Shown in pieces: positions 35,756 to 45,133 of a stretch of 64,000 bases of DNA. The stretch's first letter is position 1. The number at the start of each line of letters is the position of its first letter. The DNA is from Thalassospira povalilytica (GTDB taxonomy: Bacteria > Pseudomonadota > Alphaproteobacteria > Rhodospirillales > Thalassospiraceae). Under the pieces are notes generated by a model, which was not told where the DNA came from, ran no database searches, and was given only the letters and a program-made list of their open reading frames with translations. Location of the stretch: NCBI RefSeq assembly GCF_002844235.1, contig NZ_PGTS01000007.1, positions 170,223 to 234,222 on the forward strand, given 5' to 3'. Position numbers and translations under genes: made by a program.

Positions 35756-36475
35756 ATGATTAACGAACGCATTTTCAAAAGCGGCGATGACATGCTCGCG
35801 GCATTGGTCAAGGAAACCGTCGAACGACTGGAATTTGCCATCGCGACCCGCGGCCATGCCAGCATTGCTGTTGCTGGCGGCCGGTTTCCCAAACCGCTTT
35901 TCCAGACCCTGTCGACTGTCCGTCTGGACTGGTCCAAGGTAACTGTCACCCTTGGCGATGATCGCTGGGTCGGGCTTGATGATGATCAGTCCAATGAAAA
36001 GCTGGTGCGCGACAATCTGTTCATCAACGAAGCACAGAATGCCCGCTTTGTGTCGCTTAAAACATCCGATAGCAGCCCCGAAGACGCGGTTGCCACCGTC
36101 AGTGCGCGTTTGCGAACCGAAATGCACTGGCCGCTTGATATTGTCTTTTTGGGGATGGGGGATGACGGCCATACCGCATCACTTTTCCCGTCCTCAACCC
36201 CCGAAGCCCTGCGCAAAGGGCTTTATCCCGAACATGGCGAGGTCGTCGCCGCTGCACGCCCGACCGTATCCCCGGTCCCGCGCATCAGCATGACGTTACC
36301 TGCCATTCTTAACGCCCGGTATATTGGGATCCATATTACCGGACAATCCAAATGGTCGACCTTTGAAACCGCGAAAAACGGCACCGATATTGAAGAAATG
36401 CCGGTTCGCGCAATTTTGCAACAGACTGACGTCCCCGTCGATCTGTGGTGGAGCGCCGAGAACCCGAAAGGCTGA
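35756..36475 (+). CDS. pgl: 6-phosphogluconolactonase
   Basis: Hydrolyses the lactone made by Zwf. The 239-residue protein shows the DevB/Pgl signature: [28 protein letters not shown], and the [15 protein letters not shown] motif with the catalytic residues. Start at ATG 35756, nine bases after GGGAAG; an ATG 24 bases earlier is possible but lacks a ribosome site. It is 69 bases after zwf and 5 bases before edd, so co-transcription is clear. Confidence 0.95.
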   Translation: MINERIFKSGDDMLAALVKETVERLEFAIATRGHASIAVAGGRFPKPLFQTLSTVRLDWSKVTVTLGDDRWVGLDDDQSNEKLVRDNLFINEAQNARFVSLKTSDSSPEDAVATVSARLRTEMHWPLDIVFLGMGDDGHTASLFPSSTPEALRKGLYPEHGEVVAAARPTVSPVPRISMTLPAILNARYIGIHITGQSKWSTFETAKNGTDIEEMPVRAILQQTDVPVDLWWSAENPKG

Positions 36476-36480
36476 ACCCC

Positions 36481-38313
36481 ATGAAACGTGAAATAGAACA
36501 GATTACAAAACGCATTATCGAGCGTTCAAAACCAACCCGCGAAGCCTATCTTGCCAAGATCGAGGCTGCTGCGTCTGATCGTCCGCATCGGTCTTCCCTG
36601 TCCTGTGGCAACCTTGCCCATGCATCGGCGGGCTGTGGTGCGGCTGAAAAGGCCCGCATCAACGGGGACGAGGGCGCAAACCTTGGCATCGTTACATCCT
36701 ATAACGATATGCTTTCGGCCCATCAGCCGCTTGGCGTTTATCCCGACCTGATCAAAAAGGCCGTGTTCGAAGCCGGGGCAACCGCACAGGTTGCCGGTGG
36801 TGTGCCTGCCATGTGTGATGGCGTGACCCAGGGCCGCCCGGGCATGGAGCTCAGCCTGTTCTCGCGCGATGTCATCGCGATGTCGACGGCGGTTTCGCTG
36901 TCGCATGATGTGTTTGACGGTGCGCTTTATCTTGGTGTTTGTGACAAGATCGTTCCCGGTCTTGTCATGGGGGCACTTTCCTATGGTCATATTCCGGCGG
37001 TGTTTGTTCCGGCCGGTCCGATGCCATCGGGATTGCCCAACAATGAAAAGGCCCGCATTCGTCAGCTTTATGCCCAGGGCAAGGTTGGCCGCAAGGAACT
37101 GCTGGAAGCCGAAACCGCGTCCTATCACAGCCCGGGTACCTGTACTTTCTATGGGACCGCGAACTCCAACCAGATGCTGATGGAAGTCATGGGGCTGCAT
37201 CTTCCCGGTGCGGCGTTTGTCAATCCGAATACCGAACTGCGCGATGCCCTGACCGAAGAAGCCGCGCGCCGCGCGCTTGCCATCACCAAGCTTGGCAATG
37301 ACTATCGCCCGATTGGCAAAATCCTTGATGAAAAGGCCTTTGTGAACGGCATCGTCGGTCTTTTGGCGACGGGTGGTTCGACCAACCATACCCTGCATCT
37401 TCCGGCGATGGCACGTGCCGCCGGGATCGAACTGCGCTGGGATGACTTTGACGAACTGTCGCGTGTCGTGCCGCTGCTGTGCCGTGTTTATCCGAACGGT
37501 CAGGCCGATGTGAACCATTTCCATGCTGCTGGCGGCATGGGCTTTGTCATTTCCGATCTTCTGAAGAACGGCATCCTGCATCCGGATCTGGAAACCATCC
37601 ATACCGGGGGCATGGCGGCCTATGGCACCGAGCCGTATCTTGATAACGGCAAACTTGCCTGGCGTGATGCGCCGGCCAACAGCCATGATGAAGAAATCCT
37701 GCGCCCGACCGAAAAGGCATTCAGTGCCGATGGCGGTCTGCGCATGCTGTCGGGCAATCTTGGCCGTGCCGTGATCAAGGTTTCGGCGGTCAAGCCGGAA
37801 AACCGCGTGATCGAAGCTCCGGCTGCGGTGTTTACATCGCAAGAAGCCATGATGGATGCCTTCAAGGAAGGCAAACTGCATCGTGACGTTGTTTGTGTTG
37901 TGCGCTTCCAGGGGCCGAAAGCCAACGGCATGCCGGAACTGCATAAACTGACCCCGCCGCTGGGCGTGCTTCAGGATCTTGGTTACAAGGTTGCCCTTGT
38001 TACCGATGGCCGGATGTCGGGTGCATCGGGCAAGGTTCCCGCTGCGATCCACGTCACGCCGGAAGGTATGATGAACGGCCCGATTGCCAAGGTCAAAGAC
38101 GGCGATATCGTCCGTCTGGATGCCGAAACCGGCGAATTGATCCTGAATGTCTCTGATGCCGAACTGGCCAAACGCGACTTTGCGACCTTTGACAACAAGG
38201 CCGAACATCAGGACGGCTTTGGCCGTGAAATGTTTGGCGTGTTCCGTGAACATGTTGGTCTGGCAGAATTGGGTGCCAGTGCTGCCTTCCCGGGGGAGGC
38301 AGAAGTCGCGTAA
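36481..38313 (+). CDS. edd: 6-phosphogluconate dehydratase
   Basis: Iron-sulfur dehydratase that forms KDPG from 6-phosphogluconate. The 610-residue protein belongs to the IlvD/Edd family: cysteine-containing segments [16 protein letters not shown] and [14 protein letters not shown] supply the cluster ligands; [12 protein letters not shown] and [10 protein letters not shown] are also conserved. The C-terminal half has the family's swivel domain. The stop codon overlaps the glk start by one base (TAATG), so glk is translationally coupled. The start at 36481 comes after the pgl stop and is the only one that fits family length. Confidence 0.96.
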   Translation: MKREIEQITKRIIERSKPTREAYLAKIEAAASDRPHRSSLSCGNLAHASAGCGAAEKARINGDEGANLGIVTSYNDMLSAHQPLGVYPDLIKKAVFEAGATAQVAGGVPAMCDGVTQGRPGMELSLFSRDVIAMSTAVSLSHDVFDGALYLGVCDKIVPGLVMGALSYGHIPAVFVPAGPMPSGLPNNEKARIRQLYAQGKVGRKELLEAETASYHSPGTCTFYGTANSNQMLMEVMGLHLPGAAFVNPNTELRDALTEEAARRALAITKLGNDYRPIGKILDEKAFVNGIVGLLATGGSTNHTLHLPAMARAAGIELRWDDFDELSRVVPLLCRVYPNGQADVNHFHAAGGMGFVISDLLKNGILHPDLETIHTGGMAAYGTEPYLDNGKLAWRDAPANSHDEEILRPTEKAFSADGGLRMLSGNLGRAVIKVSAVKPENRVIEAPAAVFTSQEAMMDAFKEGKLHRDVVCVVRFQGPKANGMPELHKLTPPLGVLQDLGYKVALVTDGRMSGASGKVPAAIHVTPEGMMNGPIAKVKDGDIVRLDAETGELILNVSDAELAKRDFATFDNKAEHQDGFGREMFGVFREHVGLAELGASAAFPGEAEVA

Positions 38314-39251
38314 TGCAGCTGGTTGGTGATATTGGCGGGACCAATGCCCGCTTTGCCTGGCTTGACGATGCGGGCAATCCCCATACGCCGATGACATTGC
38401 CGGTGCGCGAATATGCGACCATCGGCGATGCCATGCGGGACTTTATGGTCAGGACCGACTGTTCGGACTTGCGTGAATTCGCGGTGGCCGTGGCATGTCC
38501 GGCCATGGCCGATACCATCAAGTTCACCAATAATCCGTGGGTATTCTCCAAGGAGGCGCTTAAGGCCGAGTTCAATCTTGACCGTCTTGTCGTGGTCAAT
38601 GATTTCACCGGTCTTGCCATGTCGGTGCCCTATCTTGGGCCGGAAGACCTGATTACGCTGTTTGACGGGCCGGGGCGCCCTGGGCTGCCATTGGCGGTGA
38701 TCGGGGCGGGCACCGGTTTGGGTGTTTCGGGTCTGTTGCCCCATGAAGGTCACTGGTTGCCGATCCAGGGCGAAGGCGGGCATGTGTCCCTGCCTGCGGT
38801 GGATGATCTTGATTACGAGATCGTCAAATTCCTGACCGGTGAACTGGGCCGTGTTTCGGCCGAGCGCATCCTGTCAGGCATGGGGATTGAAAACCTGTAT
38901 CGGGCGCTGGCAGCGATTGACGGTATTGCAGTAACCCCCAAAACAGCAGCCGAGGTTGTCGATGGCGCACTTAAGGACGGGGATGCCTTGTGTCTTAAGG
39001 TGCTTGAACGCTTCTGCCTGTTTATGGGCGGGGTTGCCGGTGATCTTGTCCTGACGCTCGGCGCCTTTGACGGGGTCTTTATTGGTGGCGGCATTGGTCC
39101 GCGTATTGCCGATTACATGAAACAAAGCGGCCTGAAAGAGCGCATGATCGCCAAGGGCCGCTTCCGTGATTTGATGAATGATGTGCCGGTACGTCTGATG
39201 ACGGCGAAATACCCGGCCCTGATTGGCTGTGCCAAGATTTTGACGGCCTGA
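38313..39251 (+). CDS. glk: Glucokinase
   Basis: Phosphorylates glucose with ATP to feed the pathway. The 312-residue protein is of the bacterial Glk group (hexokinase/ASKHA fold, not ROK): N-terminal phosphate motif VGDIGGTNARFAW, VVNDFTGLAMSVP with the catalytic Asp, GAGTGLGVSGL and GEGGHVSLP. It lies inside the operon, coupled to edd, and 22 bases before eda. This places glucose phosphorylation under the same control as its catabolism. Confidence 0.95.
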   Translation: MQLVGDIGGTNARFAWLDDAGNPHTPMTLPVREYATIGDAMRDFMVRTDCSDLREFAVAVACPAMADTIKFTNNPWVFSKEALKAEFNLDRLVVVNDFTGLAMSVPYLGPEDLITLFDGPGRPGLPLAVIGAGTGLGVSGLLPHEGHWLPIQGEGGHVSLPAVDDLDYEIVKFLTGELGRVSAERILSGMGIENLYRALAAIDGIAVTPKTAAEVVDGALKDGDALCLKVLERFCLFMGGVAGDLVLTLGAFDGVFIGGGIGPRIADYMKQSGLKERMIAKGRFRDLMNDVPVRLMTAKYPALIGCAKILTA

Positions 39252-39273
39252 TCAGGAAACAGGAGGAATATTT

Positions 39274-39915
39274 ATGAGCCTTTCATCGCGTGAAATTCTG
39301 TCCAAAGCCCCGGTTGTGCCGGTTCTGGTGATTGAAGACGCCAACGACGCCGTTCCTTTGGCCAAGGCACTGGTTGCCGGTGGTTTGCCGGTGCTTGAAA
39401 TTACCCTGCGGTCCGATGCCGCCGAAGAAAGCATCAAGCGCATCATCGCCGAAGTCCCCGACGCCATCACCGGTGCGGGTACCGTGATCAATGCCAAGCA
39501 GATGGAACGTATGGCAGAAATCGGCTGTGCCTTTGCCGTGTCGCCGGGCCATAGTGAAGGCTTGCTCAAGGCGGCGGCCGATACCGGATGCCCGTTGCTT
39601 CCGGGGGCTGGTACGCCGTCTGAAATCATGAACCTGCTTGATCATGGCTATGACACGTTGAAATTCTTCCCGGCAGAGCAGCAGGGCGGTGTTTCGATGC
39701 TTAAGGCAATTTCGGGTCCGCTGCCCCAGGTCAAATTCTGCCCGACGGGTGGGGTTTCGCTTAATAATCTCGCCGATTATTTGGCGCTGCCTAATATTAT
39801 CACGGTCGGCGGGTCCTGGGTGGCCCCCAAGGATGCGGTCAAGGCCGGAGACTGGGACCGGATTACCAAGTTGGCCCAGGAAGCAACCGACCGGGTCAAC
39901 GCCCTTCGCGGCTAA
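39274..39915 (+). CDS. eda: KDPG aldolase (2-dehydro-3-deoxy-phosphogluconate aldolase)
   Basis: Cleaves KDPG to pyruvate and glyceraldehyde-3-phosphate. The 213-residue class I aldolase has the Glu in LEITLRSDAAEE, GAGTVINAKQM, SPGHSEGLL, LPGAGTPSEIM and the Schiff-base lysine in TLKFFPAEQQGG, then CPTGGVSLNN. A strong AGGAGGAATATTT site sits before the ATG. It completes the operon and is followed by a strong terminator. Confidence 0.96.
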   Translation: MSLSSREILSKAPVVPVLVIEDANDAVPLAKALVAGGLPVLEITLRSDAAEESIKRIIAEVPDAITGAGTVINAKQMERMAEIGCAFAVSPGHSEGLLKAAADTGCPLLPGAGTPSEIMNLLDHGYDTLKFFPAEQQGGVSMLKAISGPLPQVKFCPTGGVSLNNLADYLALPNIITVGGSWVAPKDAVKAGDWDRITKLAQEATDRVNALRG

Positions 39916-39939
39916 CGACAATCAAATCATCATACAAAT

Positions 39940-39967
39940 AAAAAGGGACCCGTCTGGGTCCCTTTTT
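39940..39967 (+). terminator. Terminator of the Entner-Doudoroff operon
   Basis: A 12-bp perfect stem (AAAAAGGGACCC at 39940-39951 with its complement at 39956-39967) has a T5 foot. It works on both strands and may also serve the convergent DUF1127 gene. Confidence 0.92.
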
Positions 39968-40012
39968 GTATTTGCGGGGCAAACATTGTGCGGGTGGTGG
40001 GCGCGCGGGGGA

Positions 40013-40282
40013 CTAGCGGTTTTGCAATTGGTTCCGGTTCGGGAACGGACGATCGGTGATCCGTTCGACATACCAGCGTTCGCCATCAAATTTCCGTTGC
40101 AGACCGACATCTTCAAGTTGCGCGTCGCTAAGCGTGCTGAGTACTTCGCGCTGGTTCTTGCGTTTGCGGGCTTCGATCGAATAATTGACGATCCTGTCGA
40201 TCAGGGCGCCAAACGGCATGCGTTTGGCAAAGGGATCGGTCGCGACATCGAATGGTTTTTGGGTCGAAATCTGGTGCGCCAT
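40013..40282 (-). CDS. DUF1127-family small protein (copy 1)
   Basis: An 89-residue basic protein. The C-terminal half, KNQREVLSTLSDAQLEDVGL, is the YjiS/DUF1127 motif; the N-terminus is proline-poor and has no signal. Members are small arginine-rich proteins that bind RNA or tune phosphate, nitrogen and stress responses in alphaproteobacteria. It is divergent from LysR gene 1, and the pair is repeated 1.6 kb downstream with a second DUF1127 and a second LysR, so it is probably the target of the neighbouring LysR protein. Confidence 0.85.
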   Translation of the reverse strand: MAHQISTQKPFDVATDPFAKRMPFGALIDRIVNYSIEARKRKNQREVLSTLSDAQLEDVGLQRKFDGERWYVERITDRPFPNRNQLQNR

Positions 40283-40429
40283 ATCGGCCTCCTGACATCT
40301 CTGGTTGAGTTGTCTTGTTGATGGTTTGATCGTCCCATATGCAAAATAAAACAGGAATTCGGTTGTTTCGCAGAGTTAATGTGCAAAAATAACCAGAATG
40401 ATTTGAATCGCGACCGACAGGGTGCAGGG

Positions 40430-41299
40430 ATGAACTGGAACGATTTACGCTATTTTCTTGTTCTGGCCGAGGAAGGTAGCCTTTCCGGGGCGGCCAGACG
40501 GCTGCGCAAGGAACACACAACTGTTGCGCGCCGTATCGAATCCCTTGAAAGCGATGTCGGGACCAAGCTGTTTGATCGCTTGCCGCGCGGCTGGCAATTG
40601 ACCACGGCGGGGCAGAACCTTGTGCCGGTTGCCGAGCGGGTCGAACAGGAAGCGCTGAGTTTCGAACGTCAGGCCAAGGGCGATGAAGCCGCCCACGGGG
40701 TGGTGCGGATTTCCGTGCCGCCGGTTGCCGGGCGTGTGCTGTTTGCGCCGCGGCTGGCGCGGCTGTTGACCGCGCATAAGGGGCTTGAATTTGAAATCAT
40801 CGGGGCGGCGAATGTGGTCAATCTGGCACGGCGCGAAGCCGATATTGCCGTGCGGATGGTGACCCCGCGCGAACCCGGCCTGATCACGCGCAAGCTTTTG
40901 GAACTTGGCGTCGGGCTGTATGGGGCGGCGGGATATCGTGACCAGGTGCCGGAACCCGACTGGGAATTCTGTGGCTATGAAGATACGGCCTACGGGGCCT
41001 CGAAAAAGGAATGGGTGCGCACGGTTCTGGGACGGGAATTGCCCTGCCGTTTCCGGGCCGATGATACCGAAACCGTTCGCCAGTTCATCGCAGCCGGCCA
41101 CGGGGTTGGCGTTCTGCCCCGCTATCTGGGCGACAAGGATGACCGGCTGGAACTGATCCATGCCGATACCGACGGGCATGGTCGTGAAACCGGATGGCTG
41201 GTTGTCCATCCCGACATGCGCCGTTCCCCGGGGGTGCGGCTGGTGATGGATGCGCTGATCAAGGCCGCAGATGAAATCGCCGAGGAATTCCAGATTTAA
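40430..41299 (+). CDS. LysR-family transcriptional regulator (copy 1)
   Basis: A 289-residue LysR regulator. The HTH is at the N-terminus: MNWNDLRYFLVLAEEGSLSG then AARRLRKEHTTVARRI, followed by the linker helix and a LysR substrate-binding domain in which ADDTETVRQFIAAGHGVGVL and VHPDMRRSPGVRLVMDALI are recognisable. The start is ATG 40430 by alignment with copy 2. The protein shares most motifs with copy 2 at 42365 (identical in length), so they are recent paralogues. It is divergent from the DUF1127 gene. Confidence 0.9.
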   Translation: MNWNDLRYFLVLAEEGSLSGAARRLRKEHTTVARRIESLESDVGTKLFDRLPRGWQLTTAGQNLVPVAERVEQEALSFERQAKGDEAAHGVVRISVPPVAGRVLFAPRLARLLTAHKGLEFEIIGAANVVNLARREADIAVRMVTPREPGLITRKLLELGVGLYGAAGYRDQVPEPDWEFCGYEDTAYGASKKEWVRTVLGRELPCRFRADDTETVRQFIAAGHGVGVLPRYLGDKDDRLELIHADTDGHGRETGWLVVHPDMRRSPGVRLVMDALIKAADEIAEEFQI

Positions 41300-41335
41300 A
41301 GATGTGACCCAGCCCGCCGCCTTGTACCAGTATCG

Positions 41336-41403
41336 GAGTTGCGAGTTGGGAGCCAGAAGTTCTGAGTTCCAAGCTGAAAGGTCTGAGTTCCGAATTCGGA
41401 ACA
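41336..41403 (+). repeat. Degenerate direct repeats of GAGTT/TCTGAGTTCC
   Basis: The stretch contains GAGTT at least four times, including two copies of TCTGAGTTCC, and ends in a short palindrome around GAATTC. It lies in the 305-base region after LysR copy 1 and has no coding frame that I would trust. Confidence 0.5.
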
Positions 41404-41466
41404 TGCGGCGGGCGCTTGGGGCGCGCGTTTTGGTATGGGCCCTGCAACAGTTACAACGTCAAAGAC

Positions 41467-41494
41467 AAAGGCCTCCGACTGGCGGAGGCCTTTT
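41467..41494. terminator. Bidirectional terminator between LysR 1 and DUF1127 2
   Basis: A 10-bp perfect stem (41467-41476 with 41484-41493) with T4 on the plus side and A3 on the other. It separates the two repeated LysR/DUF1127 units. Confidence 0.82.
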
Positions 41495-41605
41495 CCATGC
41501 CCTGAGGGAGGCATTGGGCCCAAAGCCGATACCCCTATCGGTTCTGAGGCCGGCATCAAAGCGTGTCGATTGCCGCAGGTCGGACCCTTGGCCGCTTTGA
41601 TCTGG

Positions 41606-41884
41606 TTATGCGGACCGCCGGTTGATCCGGCCATCGTCGGACCGTTCAAGACCGATGTCGCGCAATTGGGTGTCGCTGAGACGGGTCAGGGCAACGCGAC
41701 TTTGATACCGCTTATAGGATGCCGCCAGAGTTCCAATAATTGCCGTGATGATAGCGCTAACACCCTTGGAAATGCTTGGGCGCGAGGGCGGGGTGGTCTG
41801 GCGTGACGCAGCCATCACCGACAGGCTTTTTGCCGAAACGCAACCGACGACGGGATTGCAATCGATCTGGTTATGCATAGCCAT
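41606..41884 (-). CDS. DUF1127-family small protein (copy 2)
   Basis: A 92-residue protein whose C-terminal half YKRYQSRVALTRLSDTQLRD then IGLERSD is the DUF1127 motif. The N-terminal half is longer and Ser/Ala-rich, with a weakly hydrophobic stretch (AIITAIIGTLAAS) that could lie in the membrane, unlike copy 1. Like copy 1 it is divergent from a LysR gene. About 90 bases upstream is a near-palindromic TGTGCAATATTGCGCA that has the shape of a LysR site. Confidence 0.83.
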   Translation of the reverse strand: MAMHNQIDCNPVVGCVSAKSLSVMAASRQTTPPSRPSISKGVSAIITAIIGTLAASYKRYQSRVALTRLSDTQLRDIGLERSDDGRINRRSA

Positions 41885-41975
41885 TTTGATGCTCCTTGAT
41901 CGTGGGGGCTGTTGTGATGGGCCAACATTGCCATGCGCAGAAATCCCAAGGAATTCCGATAAAATGCGCTATAGT

Positions 41976-41991
41976 TGTGCAATATTGCGCA
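41976..41991. promoter_or_regulatory. LysR-type operator candidate
   Basis: TGTGCAATATTGCGCA is a 16-base dyad with one mismatch and fits the T-N11-A rule of LysR sites. The half-site TGTGCAA also occurs in the divergent region of unit 1 (about 40380-40388). Confidence 0.45.
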
Positions 41992-42311
41992 GTTGAGCCA
42001 TCGGCCGTCAGGCAATAGAGCAACGTGAGTAAACTGCGCGCCGGTGATCATCATCGCGAAGGGGGCTGCTCCGTTCGGATATGGCGGTTTGGCACAGGTG
42101 AGGGTCGGTTCGACTTGGTGCTGGGGAAGGTTTGATCGGGGCTATCAAGGTTAGTTGGCCTGATTGGTGCCGGTCAGAGCAGATCAGGTGACGTCGTGTC
42201 ACTTTGTGTCACGTCACGTGGTCAGGTCATCAGGTCAACTCGGTTTTGGGGCTGCGACGGCATGGGATTGCCTGATTATCGGGCTGCCGGTGATGACGGT
42301 TGGGGGCGATT

Positions 42312-42338
42312 GCACTGGCACTGGCACTGGCACTGGCA
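42312..42338. repeat. Hexamer tandem repeat upstream of LysR copy 2
   Basis: GCACTG is repeated four times, followed by GCA. The array lies 27 bases upstream of the start codon and could change spacing in the leader by slipped-strand mispairing. Confidence 0.85.
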
Positions 42339-42364
42339 AGACAATGGCAAGACAGGGGGGATTG

Positions 42365-43234
42365 ATGAACTGGAATGATTTGCGGTTTTTTGTCGCGGTG
42401 GCACAGGCCGGCACCCTTTCCGGGGCCGCACGCCGGTTGGGAAAGGATCACACCACCGTTGCCCGGCGGATCGAGGCGCTGGAAGCTGATCTTGGCGCGC
42501 ATCTGTTTGATCGTCTGGCGACCGGCTGGAAATTGACCGAAGCGGGCGAGAATCTGGTGCCGGTGGCCGGCCGGATTGAAGAAGATGTTCTGGCGTTTGA
42601 ACGTCAGGCCCGCGGTGATGAAACCGCACACGGGGTTGTGCGCATTGCGGTCCCGCCCGCTGCCGGACGTTTGCTGTTTGCCCCGCGACTAGCCGAGTTG
42701 CTGCGTGACCAGAAAAATCTGGAATACGAGATTTTGGGATCAAGCGTCATCGCCAACCTTGCCCGCCGCGAGGCGGATGTGGCAGTGCGCATGGCAACCC
42801 CGGATCAAAGCGGCCTGATCGTGCGCAAGCTGACCAATCTGCGTTTTGCGGTCTATGCGGCCAAGGGTTATACCGACCGGGTCCCGCGCAAGGATTGGGA
42901 ATTTTGTGCAGACGGGCGCAACACATTTGGCGATTACCAGCAAGGCTGGGTCTGGGAAACGCTGGAACAGAAATTGCCGATGCGGGTCAAGGCCGATGAC
43001 AGCCAGACGGTTCTGGCCTTTGTTGCCGCCGGGCATGGGTTGGGATTGTTGCCGCGCTATATGGCCGATCTTGATGATCGTCTGGAACTGGTTTTCGATG
43101 ACAAACTGGGCGAGGTCAGCAAGCCGGTCTGGCTGGTGGTCCATCCCGATATGCGCCGGTCACCCGGGGTCCGCATGGTGATGGATGCCCTGATCAAGGC
43201 AACGGAAAGCATCCCGGCCCAATTCAAATCCTGA
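42365..43234 (+). CDS. LysR-family transcriptional regulator (copy 2)
   Basis: A 289-residue paralogue of the regulator at 40430: MNWNDLRFFVAVAQAGTLSG, then the same KDHTTVARRIEALE helix, FERQARGDETAHGVVRI, ADDSQTVLAFVAAGHGLGLL and VHPDMRRSPGVRMVMDALI. Both lack any long C-terminal extension. The true start is ATG 42365, since the protein aligned with copy 1 begins at MNWND and the upstream frame reads promoter DNA. The inferred target is the divergent DUF1127 gene. Effectors are unknown; differences in the effector domain (for example DQSGLIVRKLTNLR versus EPGLITRKLLELG) suggest different ligands. Confidence 0.9.
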   Translation: MNWNDLRFFVAVAQAGTLSGAARRLGKDHTTVARRIEALEADLGAHLFDRLATGWKLTEAGENLVPVAGRIEEDVLAFERQARGDETAHGVVRIAVPPAAGRLLFAPRLAELLRDQKNLEYEILGSSVIANLARREADVAVRMATPDQSGLIVRKLTNLRFAVYAAKGYTDRVPRKDWEFCADGRNTFGDYQQGWVWETLEQKLPMRVKADDSQTVLAFVAAGHGLGLLPRYMADLDDRLELVFDDKLGEVSKPVWLVVHPDMRRSPGVRMVMDALIKATESIPAQFKS

Positions 43235-43299
43235 ACGTTCAAACCCCAGCAGGCAAAGCCCGATCCGCAGCAAGACCGATCAGCAGGGGGCAAGGCGGG

Positions 43300-44490
43300 T
43301 CAAAGCCATCCCATCTGGCGGGCCGATGCCAGCAACAGCATGACCCCGAACAGGGTGATGGTCGCCGCACCGGCAAAGCCGACACCACGCCGCACAATCC
43401 CCGATGTGCTGTCGGACAGATCAAACAGATGCCGGGTGCCGGTGCGAATGCCGATTGCGGCAAGCCCGATCAGGCTGATGGTCAATGCCACCCCGGCAGC
43501 CATGGCAAAGGCAGCCCCGATGCCAATCAGAAACATGCCGTTGGCAAGGGTAAAGAGCAGCACCAGAATCGAACCCGTACAGGGACGCAGCCCGACAACC
43601 ACGCCACTTGCAATCATTTGCCAGCGTGTTTGCGCCGTCGAAGCAGGGGCGTTTTGATGCGCATGTGCATGGTCATGTGTGTGTTGATGGCTGTCGTCAT
43701 GTCTGTGTTCGTCATGCCCCTGCCCGTCATGCCCGTGACTGTGGTGATCGGCATGGTCGGTGTGGGCGTGATGCACGTGATGGGTATGGTCACAGGCATG
43801 GTGGGAGTGGGTGTCATCATGGTGATGACGATCGTGGTTGTGATCATGGTCGTGATGTTGATGTGTGTGCCCGCCATGGTCACAGCAATCATCCCGGCCC
43901 TGAAGAATGCGCAGGCACATCAGCCCGCCCAGAAGGGCGATCAGGGCATATGACACGGCCTCCATCACCAGTCCGTTGCGGGTAATGGCCGCCGGGCCAA
44001 GATTGAGAACAAGCGTAAGCGACCCGACAAGAATGATCGCCGAGACGGCCTGCACGGCTGCGATCAGGCTGCCCATGGCGACACCCTGTTTCCAGCCGGC
44101 ATCGCGCGACAGGAAATAGGTGGTGGTGATCATTTTGCCATGACCGGGGCCTGCCGCATGAAAAACGCCATAGGCAAAAGACAGGGCAATGATCATCAGT
44201 CCGGGCCAGAAACTGTCACCGGATTTGGCTTCACGCAGGGTGGCGGTGATTTCGCGGTTCAGTTTGGTCTGGATAATGACGGTTTGACCGACAATGTCTG
44301 ACAACCAGCCGGGCAGGGTGATCATGCTGTCTTCTGCCCGGGATGGTGCGGATGGTGCGGATGGCGCGGTCGGGGCGGTGTCGGTACTGTCCGACGCACC
44401 GCGGCCCAGAAGGTTTGATGACTGGGCGGCTGCCGGATTACTCGACGCGAACGAAATCACCAGGAGCAAGGCCGCCAGAACTGCCGCCAT
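43300..44490 (-). CDS. NicO-family nickel/cobalt (divalent metal) transporter with His-rich loop
   Basis: An approximately 396-residue membrane protein with a signal-like N-terminus and six or more spans. HAAGPGHGK in the first span and the GLRPCTGSI motif later are diagnostic for the NicO/RcnA family. The cytoplasmic loop of about 90 residues is made largely of His, Asp and Gly and should bind metal. I prefer ATG 44490, with AAGG six bases upstream, over ATG 44565. Position behind znuA and DUF1007 under a Zur-like box suggests zinc rather than nickel, and import or periplasmic handling; this is inference. Confidence 0.85.
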   Translation of the reverse strand: MAAVLAALLLVISFASSNPAAAQSSNLLGRGASDSTDTAPTAPSAPSAPSRAEDSMITLPGWLSDIVGQTVIIQTKLNREITATLREAKSGDSFWPGLMIIALSFAYGVFHAAGPGHGKMITTTYFLSRDAGWKQGVAMGSLIAAVQAVSAIILVGSLTLVLNLGPAAITRNGLVMEAVSYALIALLGGLMCLRILQGRDDCCDHGGHTHQHHDHDHNHDRHHHDDTHSHHACDHTHHVHHAHTDHADHHSHGHDGQGHDEHRHDDSHQHTHDHAHAHQNAPASTAQTRWQMIASGVVVGLRPCTGSILVLLFTLANGMFLIGIGAAFAMAAGVALTISLIGLAAIGIRTGTRHLFDLSDSTSGIVRRGVGFAGAATITLFGVMLLLASARQMGWL

Positions 44491-45133
44491 CGGCCACCTT
44501 GCCTGCGCAAACAAGATCGGCGCGGACCGGTGCGACAAGGTCAAAATAGATGCGGTTCTTTTCATCTTCGCTCATCTCGAAATGGCAGGACAGGTTCTTG
44601 GTGCCGACAAACAGTACGGGATCAACCTGTGTGAAAGCGACATCGATGTAATATTCGGCGTCATAGACAGACAGGCTGATTTTGTCCTTTTTGGGGTCAA
44701 GCGGCTGGTCAAGGGTCAGCGTGAAATCATATGTCACGCGCCGGTCATCGGTGATGTCGGCCTTGAAATCGGTCGCACCGGCAAAGGCAAGAAGTTCTTC
44801 GTTGCGGCGCAGATGGGTCAGCCAGGAAACTTCGGCAAGGGCGGCAAAGGCATTGTCGCGCAGATTGGTGTTTTCGTCGCCAAAGAACCGGGTGTCATGA
44901 TTATGGTCGAATTCATCAATCAGCGTCATGCTGAACAGATCGTCAAACAGCCAGTGCACACGAATTCCGGTAATCCGGTCATTTTCAAACACAAATTCGG
45001 CGCTGGCATCAATCCATACATGGGGATGCGCCAACGCCGCCTGACCGGTTGCCAGCAACGAGGTGCCGGCAACCAGGGCAGTCATAACGGTTTTACGAAC
45101 CCTGTCCGAGGCAATCGACAAGGGCGTCAACAT
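44438..45133 (-). CDS. DUF1007 family periplasmic protein
   Basis: A protein of about 231 residues with an N-terminal export signal (RVRK then a hydrophobic stretch ending AALA) followed by HPHVWIDASAEFVFEND, the conserved DUF1007 start with metal-ligand-like histidines, and LIDEFDHNHDTRFF. The family is nearly always encoded next to NicO transporters or zinc-binding proteins and is thought to help in metal delivery. Two starts are possible: 45133 (overlapping znuA by 41 bases, basic n-region) and 45085 (7 bases after znuA). It overlaps the NicO gene, so the three genes form one transcript. Confidence 0.83.
   Translation of the reverse strand: MLTPLSIASDRVRKTVMTALVAGTSLLATGQAALAHPHVWIDASAEFVFENDRITGIRVHWLFDDLFSMTLIDEFDHNHDTRFFGDENTNLRDNAFAALAEVSWLTHLRRNEELLAFAGATDFKADITDDRRVTYDFTLTLDQPLDPKKDKISLSVYDAEYYIDVAFTQVDPVLFVGTKNLSCHFEMSEDEKNRIYFDLVAPVRADLVCAGKVADGGSSGGLAPGDFVRVE

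Larger units (their letters stand above)
41885..42364. other. Divergent promoter region of DUF1127 copy 2 and LysR copy 2
   Basis: It contains TGTGCAATATTGCGCA (41976-41991, one mismatch dyad), an inverted repeat GTGACGT/ACGTCAC at 42188-42217 that encloses two GTGTCAC copies, three GGTCA elements after it, and a hexamer tandem repeat at 42312-42338. An open frame starting at 42164 in LysR 2 register is leader sequence, not coding, judged by family alignment. Confidence 0.55.

Noticed and set aside
34265..36172. 635-codon open frame antisense to zwf and pgl
   Set aside because: Shadow of conserved genes; no ribosome site, no recognisable motif.
36526..38397. 623-codon open frame antisense to edd
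   Set aside because: Shadow of edd; composition follows complementary codon bias.
43429..43985. Met/Val-rich and His-rich frames opposite the NicO His-loop
   Set aside because: Arise from the CAT/ATG complement of the His-rich repeat; not genes. Same for frames opposite the znuA loop (45522-46012).
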